Assembly: GCA_949299015.1 (NCBI GenBank)
Contig: CASFYT010000012.1
Location: 1-64,000 of the forward strand
Reading direction: 5' to 3'
Source: an uncultured Bacillota bacterium
GTDB taxonomy: Bacteria > Bacillota_I > Bacilli_A > RFN20 > CAG-288
Length of the DNA: 64,000 nt
The notes beneath the pieces are model-generated. The model had not been told where the DNA came from. It made no database searches and was given only the letters and a program-made list of their open reading frames with translations. Of this stretch, positions 7,092 through 15,087 are shown one piece after another. The stretch's first letter is position 1. Every line of letters starts with the position of its first letter. The translations under genes were made by a program, and so were the position numbers.

Positions 7092-8162
7092 ATGGACGCG
7101 CGGATGAAGTTCTTCCTCCTGGCGGAGATGGTCGGTTGGAACGTCACGCCCGAGCTGAAGAAGGAGAAGGAACGCCTGAGGAACGGAACCGCCTACCGGA
7201 TCCTTCAGGAGAACGTGCCGGAGGCCCGGAAGCATTTCTCCGGAAAGGCCCGGGAAGTCTGCCGTTCCTTCGAGATGCTTCGGATCGACCCGAAGTCCCT
7301 CTACCAGGATTTCATCACGGAAACGTCGCTCGACTACCTGGCGCTCCACTCCTTCCCCGAATATTACCTCAATCCTTTCGCCATCGACCCCGACGACGAC
7401 TGCCCCCTGGATACGATCGGAGAGCTCATCGTCGATGTCGAGGGAAAGGAATTCACCATCAACGAAATCATTCTGAATCAAACCATCCCGAGCCAGGTCA
7501 AGAAGGACGCCATCGACCGAAAGCTGGAGGAAGACCTCGCGGACATGAACCGCATCGTCGGCGACAGCCTGAAGGTCATCACCCGGAACCAGCGCCTCGG
7601 GAAAGGATTCGGCCTGCGCACCCTGCTCCAGGTCGCCGAAATCCTCCTCTTCCTGACCCTCCACGTCTTCCTCCTCGTCCTCTTCACCCAGCGCTTCGAG
7701 ATCTTCTTCTCCCTGATCGCCTCGCCCTCCCCGCTCCGGGCCATGTCCTACGTCGGATACGGCTATCCGCTCCTCCTGCTCCTCTACGACCTCTCCTTCG
7801 TCCTCTTCCACAGCTACCATGCCCGCGTGAGGGAACCCTACGACTACGCCAAGCGGTTCCTCTCCCGCTCCTCGGAAAGCCTCTTCGAGAGCATCCGCGA
7901 GACCAAGGAGGGTCTCTACGACTACCTCTGCGGCGCCATCAACAACCGCATCGAGCTCAAGGGAGACATCAAGGACTTCTCGCGCCTGAAGGACTCCTAC
8001 GTCGACTTCCGTTCCGTCCTGCTCTCCGAGGAGTTCAAGAAGAAGAGAAGCTACCGCCTCTTGCGCTCCCTGCTCTTGACCCTCTCGACCCTGATGGTCC
8101 TCTTCTTCGTCTTCTCCGTCGTCGTCTACGTCCTGGGAATCTCTCTCCAGGTCGCGATTTGA
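7092..8162 (+). CDS. Membrane protein of unknown function with cytoplasmic N-domain (cassette gene 2)
   Basis: 356 residues. A soluble N-terminal region of about 175 residues is followed by two hydrophobic hairpin helices (about 180-200 and 215-240), a charged stretch (about 245-320) and a last helix (about 325-350). The N-domain includes an acidic DPDDDCPLDT stretch. No family recognised. It has a Shine-Dalgarno (GGAGG just upstream) and lies between two other unknown genes with gaps of four and nine bases, which suggests the three products work together, possibly at the membrane. Confidence 0.72.
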   Translation: MDARMKFFLLAEMVGWNVTPELKKEKERLRNGTAYRILQENVPEARKHFSGKAREVCRSFEMLRIDPKSLYQDFITETSLDYLALHSFPEYYLNPFAIDPDDDCPLDTIGELIVDVEGKEFTINEIILNQTIPSQVKKDAIDRKLEEDLADMNRIVGDSLKVITRNQRLGKGFGLRTLLQVAEILLFLTLHVFLLVLFTQRFEIFFSLIASPSPLRAMSYVGYGYPLLLLLYDLSFVLFHSYHARVREPYDYAKRFLSRSSESLFESIRETKEGLYDYLCGAINNRIELKGDIKDFSRLKDSYVDFRSVLLSEEFKKKRSYRLLRSLLLTLSTLMVLFFVFSVVVYVLGISLQVAI

Positions 8163-8171
8163 GGAGGAAGC

Positions 8172-8897
8172 ATGCCCTATCGGTACCAAGGAAGGAAGGT
8201 CGCATCGCTGGAAGAGCTCGCCCTGCTCCTGCACCAGGACGTCCCGTTCTTCGTCAAGGAGCTCAAGGAGGGGAGGCTCCTCCCCTTTCTGATGGAGCAG
8301 GACCGGGAGAAGGCCGACAAGATCAACCGCATCCTTCCCCTCTCCTATCCCAACGACGTCTTCCTCTTCTTCTGCACCTACATCCTCAATCCGCACCTGG
8401 ACTTCATCTTCCACGACCGCATCTACGCCTCCTACCAGGAACTGGGCGAGAGGATGCTTTCCGTCTCCCCGAACATCGACTCCGTCCTCCTTCCCATCGT
8501 GACCAACTCCCTCCTCTCCCGGCACATGCACTTCACCGGAGCGGACCTCCGGAATCCCGAGCTCTATCGCCGGATCGTGGAGATCGAGAGGGGCGCCGCA
8601 ACGTCGCACGAGAAGGCCTATTTCCTCCTCGCCTACGAGCTCTCGGGAAAGAAGACCATCCTCTACAAGGGAGTGGAATACAAGGACGTCTTCAACCTGA
8701 CCTACTACCTCTCCCGCCGCGAGAAGGACCTCGCGACGCTGGGATCCTACCTCGCCAGCTCTCCCCTGCTCCAGGCCTACAAGGAATACTCCCCGGAGAA
8801 GCAGGCCCTCGAAACCTATCTCCACCTTGTCGCCAGCCAGGAAAGGGAGGAGAGAAGGCTTCGATCGTTCCTCGAAAAAAAGGGCTGGAAAGGCTGA
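8172..8897 (+). CDS. Soluble protein of unknown function (cassette gene 3)
   Basis: 241 residues, no signal peptide or membrane helix, predicted mostly helical with many Leu/Tyr/Glu residues. The C-terminus is strongly charged (EREERRLRSFLEKKGWKG). No known motif. It starts after a strong GAGGAGG and is the last gene of the operon that begins with the rlu gene. It may be a cytoplasmic partner of the two preceding membrane proteins; this is inferred only from position. Confidence 0.72.
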   Translation: MPYRYQGRKVASLEELALLLHQDVPFFVKELKEGRLLPFLMEQDREKADKINRILPLSYPNDVFLFFCTYILNPHLDFIFHDRIYASYQELGERMLSVSPNIDSVLLPIVTNSLLSRHMHFTGADLRNPELYRRIVEIERGAATSHEKAYFLLAYELSGKKTILYKGVEYKDVFNLTYYLSRREKDLATLGSYLASSPLLQAYKEYSPEKQALETYLHLVASQEREERRLRSFLEKKGWKG

Positions 8898-8904
8898 TTC
8901 CTCC

Positions 8905-8934
8905 TTTTCACTCCCTCTTCCTTTGGCATATAAT
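8905..8934 (+). promoter_or_regulatory. Promoter of the phosphoglucomutase gene
   Basis: TTTTCA (8905-8910), an 18-base spacer, TATAAT (8929-8934), then a ~57-base leader with AAGGAGG before ATG 8998. Confidence 0.6.
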
Positions 8935-8997
8935 GTCTATGGTTTTTGCCTTGGTCGATCATCGGCAGAAATATCGTCAAGAAGGAGGAATTTCGAA

Positions 8998-10746
8998 ATG
9001 GACTATCTCTCTCGAATGGAAGCCTGGCTTTCCTCTCCCTTGGTCTCGGAGAGCGAGAAGGAGCTGATCAGGAACAGCGACGACAACACCCACCGCGAGA
9101 TGTTCTCTTCCAGCCTCGCCTTCGGCACCGGCGGCATGCGGGCCCTCCTGGGTCCCGGTTCGGCACGGCTGAATCTCCTGACGGTCCGCCGGGCGACGAT
9201 CGGCGTGGGCAAGTTCCTCCTCAAGAAATACGGGCCGGCGGCCTGCAAGGAGCGCGGATTCGCCATCTCCTTCGACAACCGGCACATGTCGAAGGAGTTC
9301 CGCGACACCTGCGTCCAGGTCCTGACCGAGATGGGATTCGACGTCTATACCTTCCGCGATCCGCATCCGACCCCGGAGCTGAGCTATACCGTCCGCCACT
9401 TCCGCTGCGTGGGAGGCGTGATGATTACGGCCAGCCACAATCCCAAGGAATACAACGGCTACAAGTTCTACGACGAGAAGGGATGCCAAGGCGTCTATGA
9501 GATCGTGGACCAGCTGATCTCCGTCATCACCTCCCTTCCCGACGAGCTCCAGGTCGACTACGAGAAGGTCCGTCCCGAATGCCGGGGCAAGGTCCGCTAT
9601 CTCGACGAGGACTCCTCCTACGACATCGCCTTCGTCAACAAGGAGATCGCCACCTCCCTCTACAAGGACGTCTTCGCGGGAAGGCGGCTGACCAAGATCG
9701 TCTTCTCCCCGGAATGCGGCGCCGACTGCATCGTCGGCCCGATGACCCTCCGCGGAGCCGGATACGAGGTCGTCACGGTCCCGGGACAGGACTTCTTCGA
9801 TCCCGACTTCAGCGGAACGAAGAACCCCAACCCGGAGACGCCCGAGGCCTACGAGGGCGCCATCGAGACGCTGCGGAAGCTCAACGGGGAAGGCGGAAAG
9901 TTCAACCTCATCCTCGTGACCGATCCGGATGCCGACCGCTGCGGACTGGCCTTCCTCGACTCGAAGGGAGAGATCAAGCGCCTGACGGGAAACCAGACCG
10001 GCGCCCTGCTCATCGACTTCGTCCTCCGCACCAAGAAGGAGCGGAACGAGCTCAACTCGACGGGCGTCGTCTGCAACACCTTCGTGACGGGAAACCAGGG
10101 GGCCAAGGTCGCCTCCCTCTACGGCGTGAAGGTCCGGACCACCGCGACGGGATTCAAGTACATCGGAACGATGGCGGACATGCTGGAGCGAAACGGCGAG
10201 ACCTACCTCTTCGGCTACGAGGAATCCTACGGCTACCTGCTGAGGGATTTCGTCCGCGACAAGGACTCCCTGCAGTCGATCCTCGCCATCGCCGACATGA
10301 CGGAATACTACCTCCGCCAGGGCAAGACGCTCGATATCGCCTATGCGGAGCTCTCCCGCCGGACGGGCCTGTTCTTCAACGACCAGGTCAGCGTCTACTT
10401 CTATGGAGCGGACAGCCAGAAGACGATGAGCGAAGAGATCGAGAAGCTCCGTGAAAATCCTCCTTCCGAGGTCGGAGGGGAAAAGGTCAAGATTCTCTAC
10501 GACTATGGAAAGAGATTCACGACCGACTTCGAGAAACGGACGAAGATGCCTCTTGTCGACCACGATATCGACTACAACGACTGCCTGAAGTTCGTCTTCC
10601 ACGACGATTCCTTCCTCGCCATCCGTCCCAGCGGAACCGAACCCAAGGTGAAGTTCTACGTCGAGGTCCGGGGCCTTGCCGACGAGGAAGCCCGCAGGGT
10701 CATGGAGCGGCGCGTCGAGGACGTCAAGAAGATCATGGGCCTCTAG
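8998..10746 (+). CDS. pgcA: Alpha-D-phosphohexomutase (phosphoglucomutase/phosphomannomutase, PgcA-like)
   Basis: 582 residues, as in the Bacillus PgcA group. It interconverts glucose-1-phosphate and glucose-6-phosphate (or the mannose forms), feeding cell-wall sugar nucleotides. Motifs in order: FGTGGMR near residue 40; TASHNP with the phosphoserine at Ser146; the Mg-binding DPDADRCG near 310; the sugar-binding GYEESYG near 405; and the phosphate-binding RPSGTEPK near 545. The start at 8998 has AAGGAGG eight bases upstream and matches the family; longer in-frame extensions upstream lie before the promoter and are rejected. Single-gene unit ending in a bidirectional terminator. Confidence 0.93.
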   Translation: MDYLSRMEAWLSSPLVSESEKELIRNSDDNTHREMFSSSLAFGTGGMRALLGPGSARLNLLTVRRATIGVGKFLLKKYGPAACKERGFAISFDNRHMSKEFRDTCVQVLTEMGFDVYTFRDPHPTPELSYTVRHFRCVGGVMITASHNPKEYNGYKFYDEKGCQGVYEIVDQLISVITSLPDELQVDYEKVRPECRGKVRYLDEDSSYDIAFVNKEIATSLYKDVFAGRRLTKIVFSPECGADCIVGPMTLRGAGYEVVTVPGQDFFDPDFSGTKNPNPETPEAYEGAIETLRKLNGEGGKFNLILVTDPDADRCGLAFLDSKGEIKRLTGNQTGALLIDFVLRTKKERNELNSTGVVCNTFVTGNQGAKVASLYGVKVRTTATGFKYIGTMADMLERNGETYLFGYEESYGYLLRDFVRDKDSLQSILAIADMTEYYLRQGKTLDIAYAELSRRTGLFFNDQVSVYFYGADSQKTMSEEIEKLRENPPSEVGGEKVKILYDYGKRFTTDFEKRTKMPLVDHDIDYNDCLKFVFHDDSFLAIRPSGTEPKVKFYVEVRGLADEEARRVMERRVEDVKKIMGL

Positions 10747-10754
10747 GCAAACGA

Positions 10755-10786
10755 AAAGGGATGGCGAGCGGGCCATCCCTTTTTTC
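10755..10786. terminator. Bidirectional terminator between pgcA and the HAD phosphatase
   Basis: AAGGGATGGC, loop GAGC region, GCCATCCCTT with A-run on the left and T-run on the right, so it can stop transcription from both convergent genes. Confidence 0.85.
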
Positions 10787-10789
10787 TTC

Positions 10790-11602
10790 CTAGAGACCGA
10801 GCATTCCCTCCAGGGCCAGGGCGATGCCGTCGTGGTCGTTGTCCGCCGGGGTGACGTAGTCGGCGACCTTCTTCAGCTCGTCCGAGCCGTTCTTCATCGC
10901 GAACGAGATTCCCGCCGTCCCGATCATCTCGACGTCGTTGTCGGCATCGCCGAAGCAGATGACGTGGGCGCGGTCGACGCCGTAGATCTTCTCCAGCTCG
11001 CGGATGGCCGTCGCCTTGTTGACGTCGTAGAAATAGAATTCCCCGACGTGGTCGCTGTCGTACCAGAAGCGAAGGCCGACGTCGTCGTATCGTTCGACGA
11101 ACTTCGACATCGCCGGACGGTCTGCGGGATCCTTCACCTCGATCAGGAAGGCGTTCAGGTCCTCTCTCAGGAGGTCCTTCATCTCGCCATAATGGCAGTT
11201 CATCCCTTCGCGGTGGAAGTAGTCCTCGTACTTCTCCTGGGGACGGAGGAAGAACATCTCGTTCCCGTATTCCGCCTCGACGTTGAGGAAGAGGTCGCTG
11301 GGAAAGCTCTCGAGGAAGGCCTTCACCTTCGGGAGGGAGAAGCGGCGCTCGAAGAGGACCTTCTCCTCGTCGGGCAGGAGGATGATCGAACCGTTGTATC
11401 CGACCATGGGCGCCGAGAGGCCCAGCATCCGGTAGAAGGGAAGGATGGCACGCGGCGGACGGCCGCTGGCCATCGTGACGACGTGGCCCTCGCGGGAAAG
11501 GCGGAGCAGGACTTCCTTCGTCTTCGGCGAAATCGTCTTCTCGCTTGTCAGTAGCGTCCCGTCCAAGTCCAGGACGATCAGGAACTTCTGGTTATGGAAC
11601 AT
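10790..11602 (-). CDS. Cof-type HAD-IIB phosphatase
   Basis: 270 residues. Sugar-phosphate or flavin-type phosphatase of the HAD superfamily. Motif I is DLDGTLL (residues 12-18, the first Asp is the nucleophile); motif II is the Ser in the MASGRPP region near 44; the Lys-containing motif III and the acidic motif IV (CFGDADNDVEM near 217) are all present. The C2 cap characteristic of the IIB/Cof group lies between about 85 and 190. Substrate cannot be told. Start has GGGAGG. It is convergent with pgcA and shares its terminator; TACAAT at 11626-11621 on the minus strand could be its -10. Confidence 0.88.
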   Translation of the reverse strand: MFHNQKFLIVLDLDGTLLTSEKTISPKTKEVLLRLSREGHVVTMASGRPPRAILPFYRMLGLSAPMVGYNGSIILLPDEEKVLFERRFSLPKVKAFLESFPSDLFLNVEAEYGNEMFFLRPQEKYEDYFHREGMNCHYGEMKDLLREDLNAFLIEVKDPADRPAMSKFVERYDDVGLRFWYDSDHVGEFYFYDVNKATAIRELEKIYGVDRAHVICFGDADNDVEMIGTAGISFAMKNGSDELKKVADYVTPADNDHDGIALALEGMLGL

Positions 11603-11715
11603 GTCGTTTCCTCCCGGTCTATTGTAACCGATGGCGGCGCGCCTCGGCTTCCCTTTTTGCCTCGGCGATCGTTTTTTCCTAGTCCCCCGGCACCGGAAGC
11701 AGGTAGAATAGAGTC

Positions 11716-13419
11716 ATGAAACTCATCCTGACATGGATTCTCCCCTTCCTTCTCTCCCCGGCCCTTTCCCCGCGTGCCACCTTCCAGGGAAAGGCCTTCG
11801 ACGCCAGCCAGCCTCTCGACCTGACCCCGTCGACGGCGGAGGAGATCGACCTCTACTACCAGGACGTCGACACCTCCCTTTCCGGCGACGCCTTCATCGC
11901 CTCCCTCTACGAGACCATCTCGGCGGACAACCACTTCGTCTCCTACAGCCAGGTCAACGACTGGTACAAGGTCACCGACCGCAACGACAGCCTCTCCCAG
12001 GCCATCGATCCGGCGACGTACGACTTCGACCTCGACAAGGAGGGAAACTACTTCCTGGTCCAGCTGTATTCCTCCCAGAACGACGACCCGGCCAAGGCCT
12101 ACAACACCGATGCCAACAAGATCACCGGCAAGGAGAACTACGATCCCACGCTGACGCGGATCGACTGGGAGAACGGAAAGAAGAACAACGTCTCCATCCA
12201 GGTCGACAGGGAACACTGCTGGGCCAAGAGCCACGGCTTCGAGGGCGATCCCGTCAAAGGGGCGGGGACGGATCTCCACCACCTGATCGCGGCCGACCAC
12301 AACACCAACAGCGCCGGCCACAACGACAACGACTTCGGCGAGGTCGACCTCAGCCAGGAATACAAGGAGATCTACTCCTACAATGCCGACGGCACGAAAG
12401 ACCTCTCCGGATACCTCGGGGTGGACGAAGATGGCCATTCCGTCTTCGAGCCGATGGACGAGTGGAAGGGCGACGTCGCCCGCGCCCTGCTCTACATGGG
12501 GACCCGCTACTCCTCCGACGTGGACAACAGCAAGGAGGAGCCGCACCTCGTCCTGACCGACGACTTCGGGCTGGAAGACGACAACGACCTCTTCTTCGGC
12601 GTCCAGCACGGACTGAGCACCTTCCTGGAATGGAACGAGCTCGACCCGGTCGACGACTACGAGCGCCAGCGCAACGACCGCATCGCGAAGAACGTCCAGA
12701 ACAACCGCAATCCCTACGTCGACCATCCCGAATGGGCGCGCAAGGCCTACGCCCCCGAGACCGAGCTCCCCTACGACCTCTCCTCCCTTAAGGATCGTTA
12801 CGACGGCTACGTGGGCGAGGACTTCGGCCTGGACGTCCGCCTCGAGGAAGGAGCCTCCTACACGGCGACCTCCTCCGACGAGGACGTCGTCACGATCGCC
12901 GAGGACGGAAGGACCGTCCATCCCCGGAAGGAGGGCGAGGCGACGATCACCTACGAGGTCCAGGACGGAGAGGAGACCCTCCGGGCCGCAACGACCATCG
13001 CCGTCCATCCCCTTCCCACCCTCGGCGGCCTTCCGGAAAACACGGGATCGTACCTCTTCACCCTCGAGGTCGGGCAGTCCCAGCCCCTGTCCCTCGTCCT
13101 CCAGGGGGGACGCGGCGAGACGCTCCGCTACCGCTCCACCGACGAAGAGGTCGCCACCTGCGACGAGGACGGGACCGTCCACGCCGTCGGCGCCGGGGAA
13201 TGCCAGATCGAGGTCTCCATCGACTATCACGGCCGGTCGCTCCTCCTGGCCCAGGTCTCCCTCTCGATCCAGCCGCGGAGCGTGACGACCTACGTCATCA
13301 TCATCGCCGTCTGCGCCGTCCTGCTGATCCTCTTCTTCGTCATCCTCGCCCTCGTCGGGAGGAAGAAGAAAAAAGGCAGGAAGGTCAAGGATAAGGAACT
13401 GACGAAAAGGAGGAAATGA
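11716..13419 (+). CDS. Secreted endonuclease I-family nuclease with Ig-like repeats and a C-terminal membrane anchor
   Basis: 567 residues. Order: signal peptide (1-21); Endonuclease_1 domain (about 55-350) with the metal/His region DREHCWAKSHGF near 169 and GTDLHHLIAADHNTNSAGHN near 190; a Big2-like domain (about 370-435) with the TSSDEDVVTIAEDG pattern; a second (about 455-520) with RSTDEEVATCDEDG; a transmembrane helix (about 528-555) and a basic tail (GRKKKKGRK). It would sit on the outer face of the membrane and cut DNA or RNA, for nutrient recovery or DNA processing. TAGAAT ends six bases before the ATG and there is no Shine-Dalgarno, so a leaderless message is possible. It is followed one base later by a small unknown gene. 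Confidence 0.87.
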   Translation: MKLILTWILPFLLSPALSPRATFQGKAFDASQPLDLTPSTAEEIDLYYQDVDTSLSGDAFIASLYETISADNHFVSYSQVNDWYKVTDRNDSLSQAIDPATYDFDLDKEGNYFLVQLYSSQNDDPAKAYNTDANKITGKENYDPTLTRIDWENGKKNNVSIQVDREHCWAKSHGFEGDPVKGAGTDLHHLIAADHNTNSAGHNDNDFGEVDLSQEYKEIYSYNADGTKDLSGYLGVDEDGHSVFEPMDEWKGDVARALLYMGTRYSSDVDNSKEEPHLVLTDDFGLEDDNDLFFGVQHGLSTFLEWNELDPVDDYERQRNDRIAKNVQNNRNPYVDHPEWARKAYAPETELPYDLSSLKDRYDGYVGEDFGLDVRLEEGASYTATSSDEDVVTIAEDGRTVHPRKEGEATITYEVQDGEETLRAATTIAVHPLPTLGGLPENTGSYLFTLEVGQSQPLSLVLQGGRGETLRYRSTDEEVATCDEDGTVHAVGAGECQIEVSIDYHGRSLLLAQVSLSIQPRSVTTYVIIIAVCAVLLILFFVILALVGRKKKKGRKVKDKELTKRRK

Positions 13420-13420
13420 G

Positions 13421-13840
13421 ATGTCCGAAGAAAAGAAAGGCTTCTTCCAGAAGCTGAAGAAGAACCTCAGCGACACGGTTCTCGAGACGAAGATCCAGTT
13501 CGCCTTCGACAAGGCCAATCCGGCCTACACGCTCTCGTCGTCGAGCGAGATCCTCGAGGGCGAGGTCTACCACGGGATCCTGGAGGGAAACGTCCTCACC
13601 CTGCTGGGCGAGCGGGACATTCCCGTCGGGACGATCGCCATGGACGGAAAGGACAAGCCCTACCAAGTCCTTTCCTGCCGTCACGAAAAGGACGACGTCA
13701 TCTCCGTCGCCCTCAGCGAGGACGGAAAGGAAGTCCTCTACCCGAGGCCGGCGACGCGCCTTGAGCTGACGGAGGACGTCGTCGAAGTCGAGGTCGTCCG
13801 CTGCCGCAAGCGCTACTTCCTCAAGAATCCGCAGAAATAA
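13421..13840 (+). CDS. Small soluble protein of unknown function
   Basis: 139 residues, no signal peptide. The N-terminus is amphipathic and basic (KKGFFQKLKKNL), the rest is a predicted beta-rich domain with an acidic stretch near the end. No family recognised. Its ATG is one base after the nuclease stop and it has AAGGAGG, so the two are co-transcribed. Its 3' end overlaps the convergent recU by 28 bases. Confidence 0.7.
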   Translation: MSEEKKGFFQKLKKNLSDTVLETKIQFAFDKANPAYTLSSSSEILEGEVYHGILEGNVLTLLGERDIPVGTIAMDGKDKPYQVLSCRHEKDDVISVALSEDGKEVLYPRPATRLELTEDVVEVEVVRCRKRYFLKNPQK

Positions 13841-14457
13841 TCCGGAAATTCCTTCTCAAGGGCCTCGATGAGCCGATAGGGCGGGAGATAGGATCGTTCG
13901 ACCCGCGTCCCTTTCTGCTGGAAGAAGCTCCGCTTGAGACCCTGATGCCGGCCTTCCTCCTCGACGGCGAGGACCTTGCGGGCGTCGATCAGGTAGACCT
14001 CTCCGTACTTCTTGAAGGAGACGAGGAAGAAGCCGATTCCTCCCATCCGGAGGATCGTGTCGAGATGCCGGTACTGCTGCTCGCGGATCATGTGGTAGGG
14101 AATCGAGTCGTGGATGGTCTCCTTGCACTCGAAATCGACGTAGAAGCCACGGTAGATGCCGACGTAGTCCGTCGTCGACTTCTCCTGGAAGTAGGCTTCT
14201 TCGATCATGCCCTTCCGGACCTTGCTCATGCGGACCACCTTGATCGGGGTCGGTCGTTTGTAGATGTCGGCGATTTCCCTTTCCCGGTAGTAGTCGCAGC
14301 TTTTCGAGACGTCGGATTCGAAGGCCATGCCCATGTTGGTCCGGACCATCTTGTCCCGGATCCGTTCCTCCTCGGTCCTGTTCTCGCTTCTTCTCCGGTC
14401 CTTTCCGGGCTGCTTCTCGACAAAGGGAGCCTTTCTTCCGTCCGGATAGCGAATCAT
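13813..14457 (-). CDS. recU: Holliday junction resolvase RecU
   Basis: 214 residues, normal for the Firmicute RecU. It cuts four-way DNA junctions during recombination repair. The catalytic signature is present: TTDYVGIYRGFYVDFECKET at about residues 94-113, holding the Asp, Glu and Lys of the active site, plus the conserved HDSIPYHMIREQQ that follows. The basic N-terminal tail matches the family. It is the second gene after a MarR regulator (27-base gap), an arrangement that gives no obvious functional link. In Bacillus recU neighbours ponA; no penicillin-binding protein gene is seen here. Confidence 0.93.
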   Translation of the reverse strand: MIRYPDGRKAPFVEKQPGKDRRRSENRTEEERIRDKMVRTNMGMAFESDVSKSCDYYREREIADIYKRPTPIKVVRMSKVRKGMIEEAYFQEKSTTDYVGIYRGFYVDFECKETIHDSIPYHMIREQQYRHLDTILRMGGIGFFLVSFKKYGEVYLIDARKVLAVEEEGRHQGLKRSFFQQKGTRVERSYLPPYRLIEALEKEFPDYFCGFLRK

Positions 14458-14484
14458 GGTTCCATCCTCCGCGCGTGGAAGGGA

Positions 14485-14973
14485 TCAGTCATCGAGGAAC
14501 ATCTTCTTCAGGTCCTCGTTGAGGACGTTCGGCTGGCAGGAAAGGTCCAGGATGCGGAAGAGATGCTGGCATTCCTCCGGGCCGAGGATGTCCAGCCAGG
14601 ACGCGAAGAGGAAGTTCAGCTTCAGGCCGACGCGATGGATGTGCCTCTTCCCTTCCTCCGTCAGGTAGACGTGGATCTGCCGGTGGTTGGTCTCGTCGAT
14701 CTGCCGGACGATGTACTTCTTCTCGTCCAGGATCCGGAGGTTGGCCGCGACGTTGGGACGGGTGACGTTGAGCTGCTCCGCAAGGACGGAGGGCTGCGCC
14801 CCGGGATTGCGGACGAGATACATCAGGATGCGGTAGTCCGTCTGCATCAGCGGAGAGAAAAGGTTCAAGGTTCCGTTGGAGAAGACCTTGTCGACATAGG
14901 AAAGCAGCTTCTCCACGTCGCCCTTCTTCTTGGGGTCCAGCTCCAAGGCCTGTCTGAGATCGAATGTCTTCAT
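14485..14973 (-). CDS. MarR-family transcriptional regulator
   Basis: 162 residues, typical length. The winged helix-turn-helix lies at about 45-115: LVRNPGAQPSVLAEQLNVTRPNVAANLRILDEKKYI, then the wing region HRQIHVYLTEEGK. Flanking helices would form the dimer. MarR proteins usually repress their own or a neighbouring gene and release DNA on binding a small ligand; neither target nor ligand can be read here. Two copies of AAATGATTT lie in its promoter region, consistent with self-control. Start has AGAGGT. recU follows on the same strand. Confidence 0.88.
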   Translation of the reverse strand: MKTFDLRQALELDPKKKGDVEKLLSYVDKVFSNGTLNLFSPLMQTDYRILMYLVRNPGAQPSVLAEQLNVTRPNVAANLRILDEKKYIVRQIDETNHRQIHVYLTEEGKRHIHRVGLKLNFLFASWLDILGPEECQHLFRILDLSCQPNVLNEDLKKMFLDD

Positions 14974-14993
14974 GGCAATACCTCTTGTGCATC

Positions 14994-15037
14994 ATTCTAT
15001 CACAAAAGATGGAAATGATTTCAAAGACAAATGATTT
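14994..15037 (-). promoter_or_regulatory. marR promoter region with two direct AAATGATTT repeats
   Basis: Minus-strand -10 TAGAAT (14999-14994) with TTGAAA (15024-15019) 19 bases upstream. AAATGATTT occurs at 15013-15021 and 15029-15037 in the same orientation, 16 bases apart, over and upstream of the -35. This is a plausible operator, inferred. Confidence 0.45.
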
Positions 15038-15043
15038 GACCGC

Positions 15044-15077
15044 AAAAAAATCCGCCAGGTTTGCGGTCCTGGCGGAT
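15044..15077 (-). terminator. Terminator of the ADH-SDR-NfnAB operon
   Basis: Minus strand: ATCCGCCAGG, 8-base loop, CCTGGCGGAT followed by seven Ts. Confidence 0.9.
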
Positions 15078-15087
15078 CGTTCGTCTC

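Noticed and set aside
7008-8825. 605-codon open frame on the minus strand
   Set aside because: It is the mirror of three plus-strand genes with ribosome binding sites and membrane patterns; GC-rich third positions leave few stops on the opposite strand. Its translation is low-complexity Glu/Val/Asp.
11578-13518. 646-codon open frame on the minus strand
   Set aside because: Shadow of the nuclease gene; the product is low-complexity Val/Asp/Gly and matches nothing, while the plus strand has a full nuclease.
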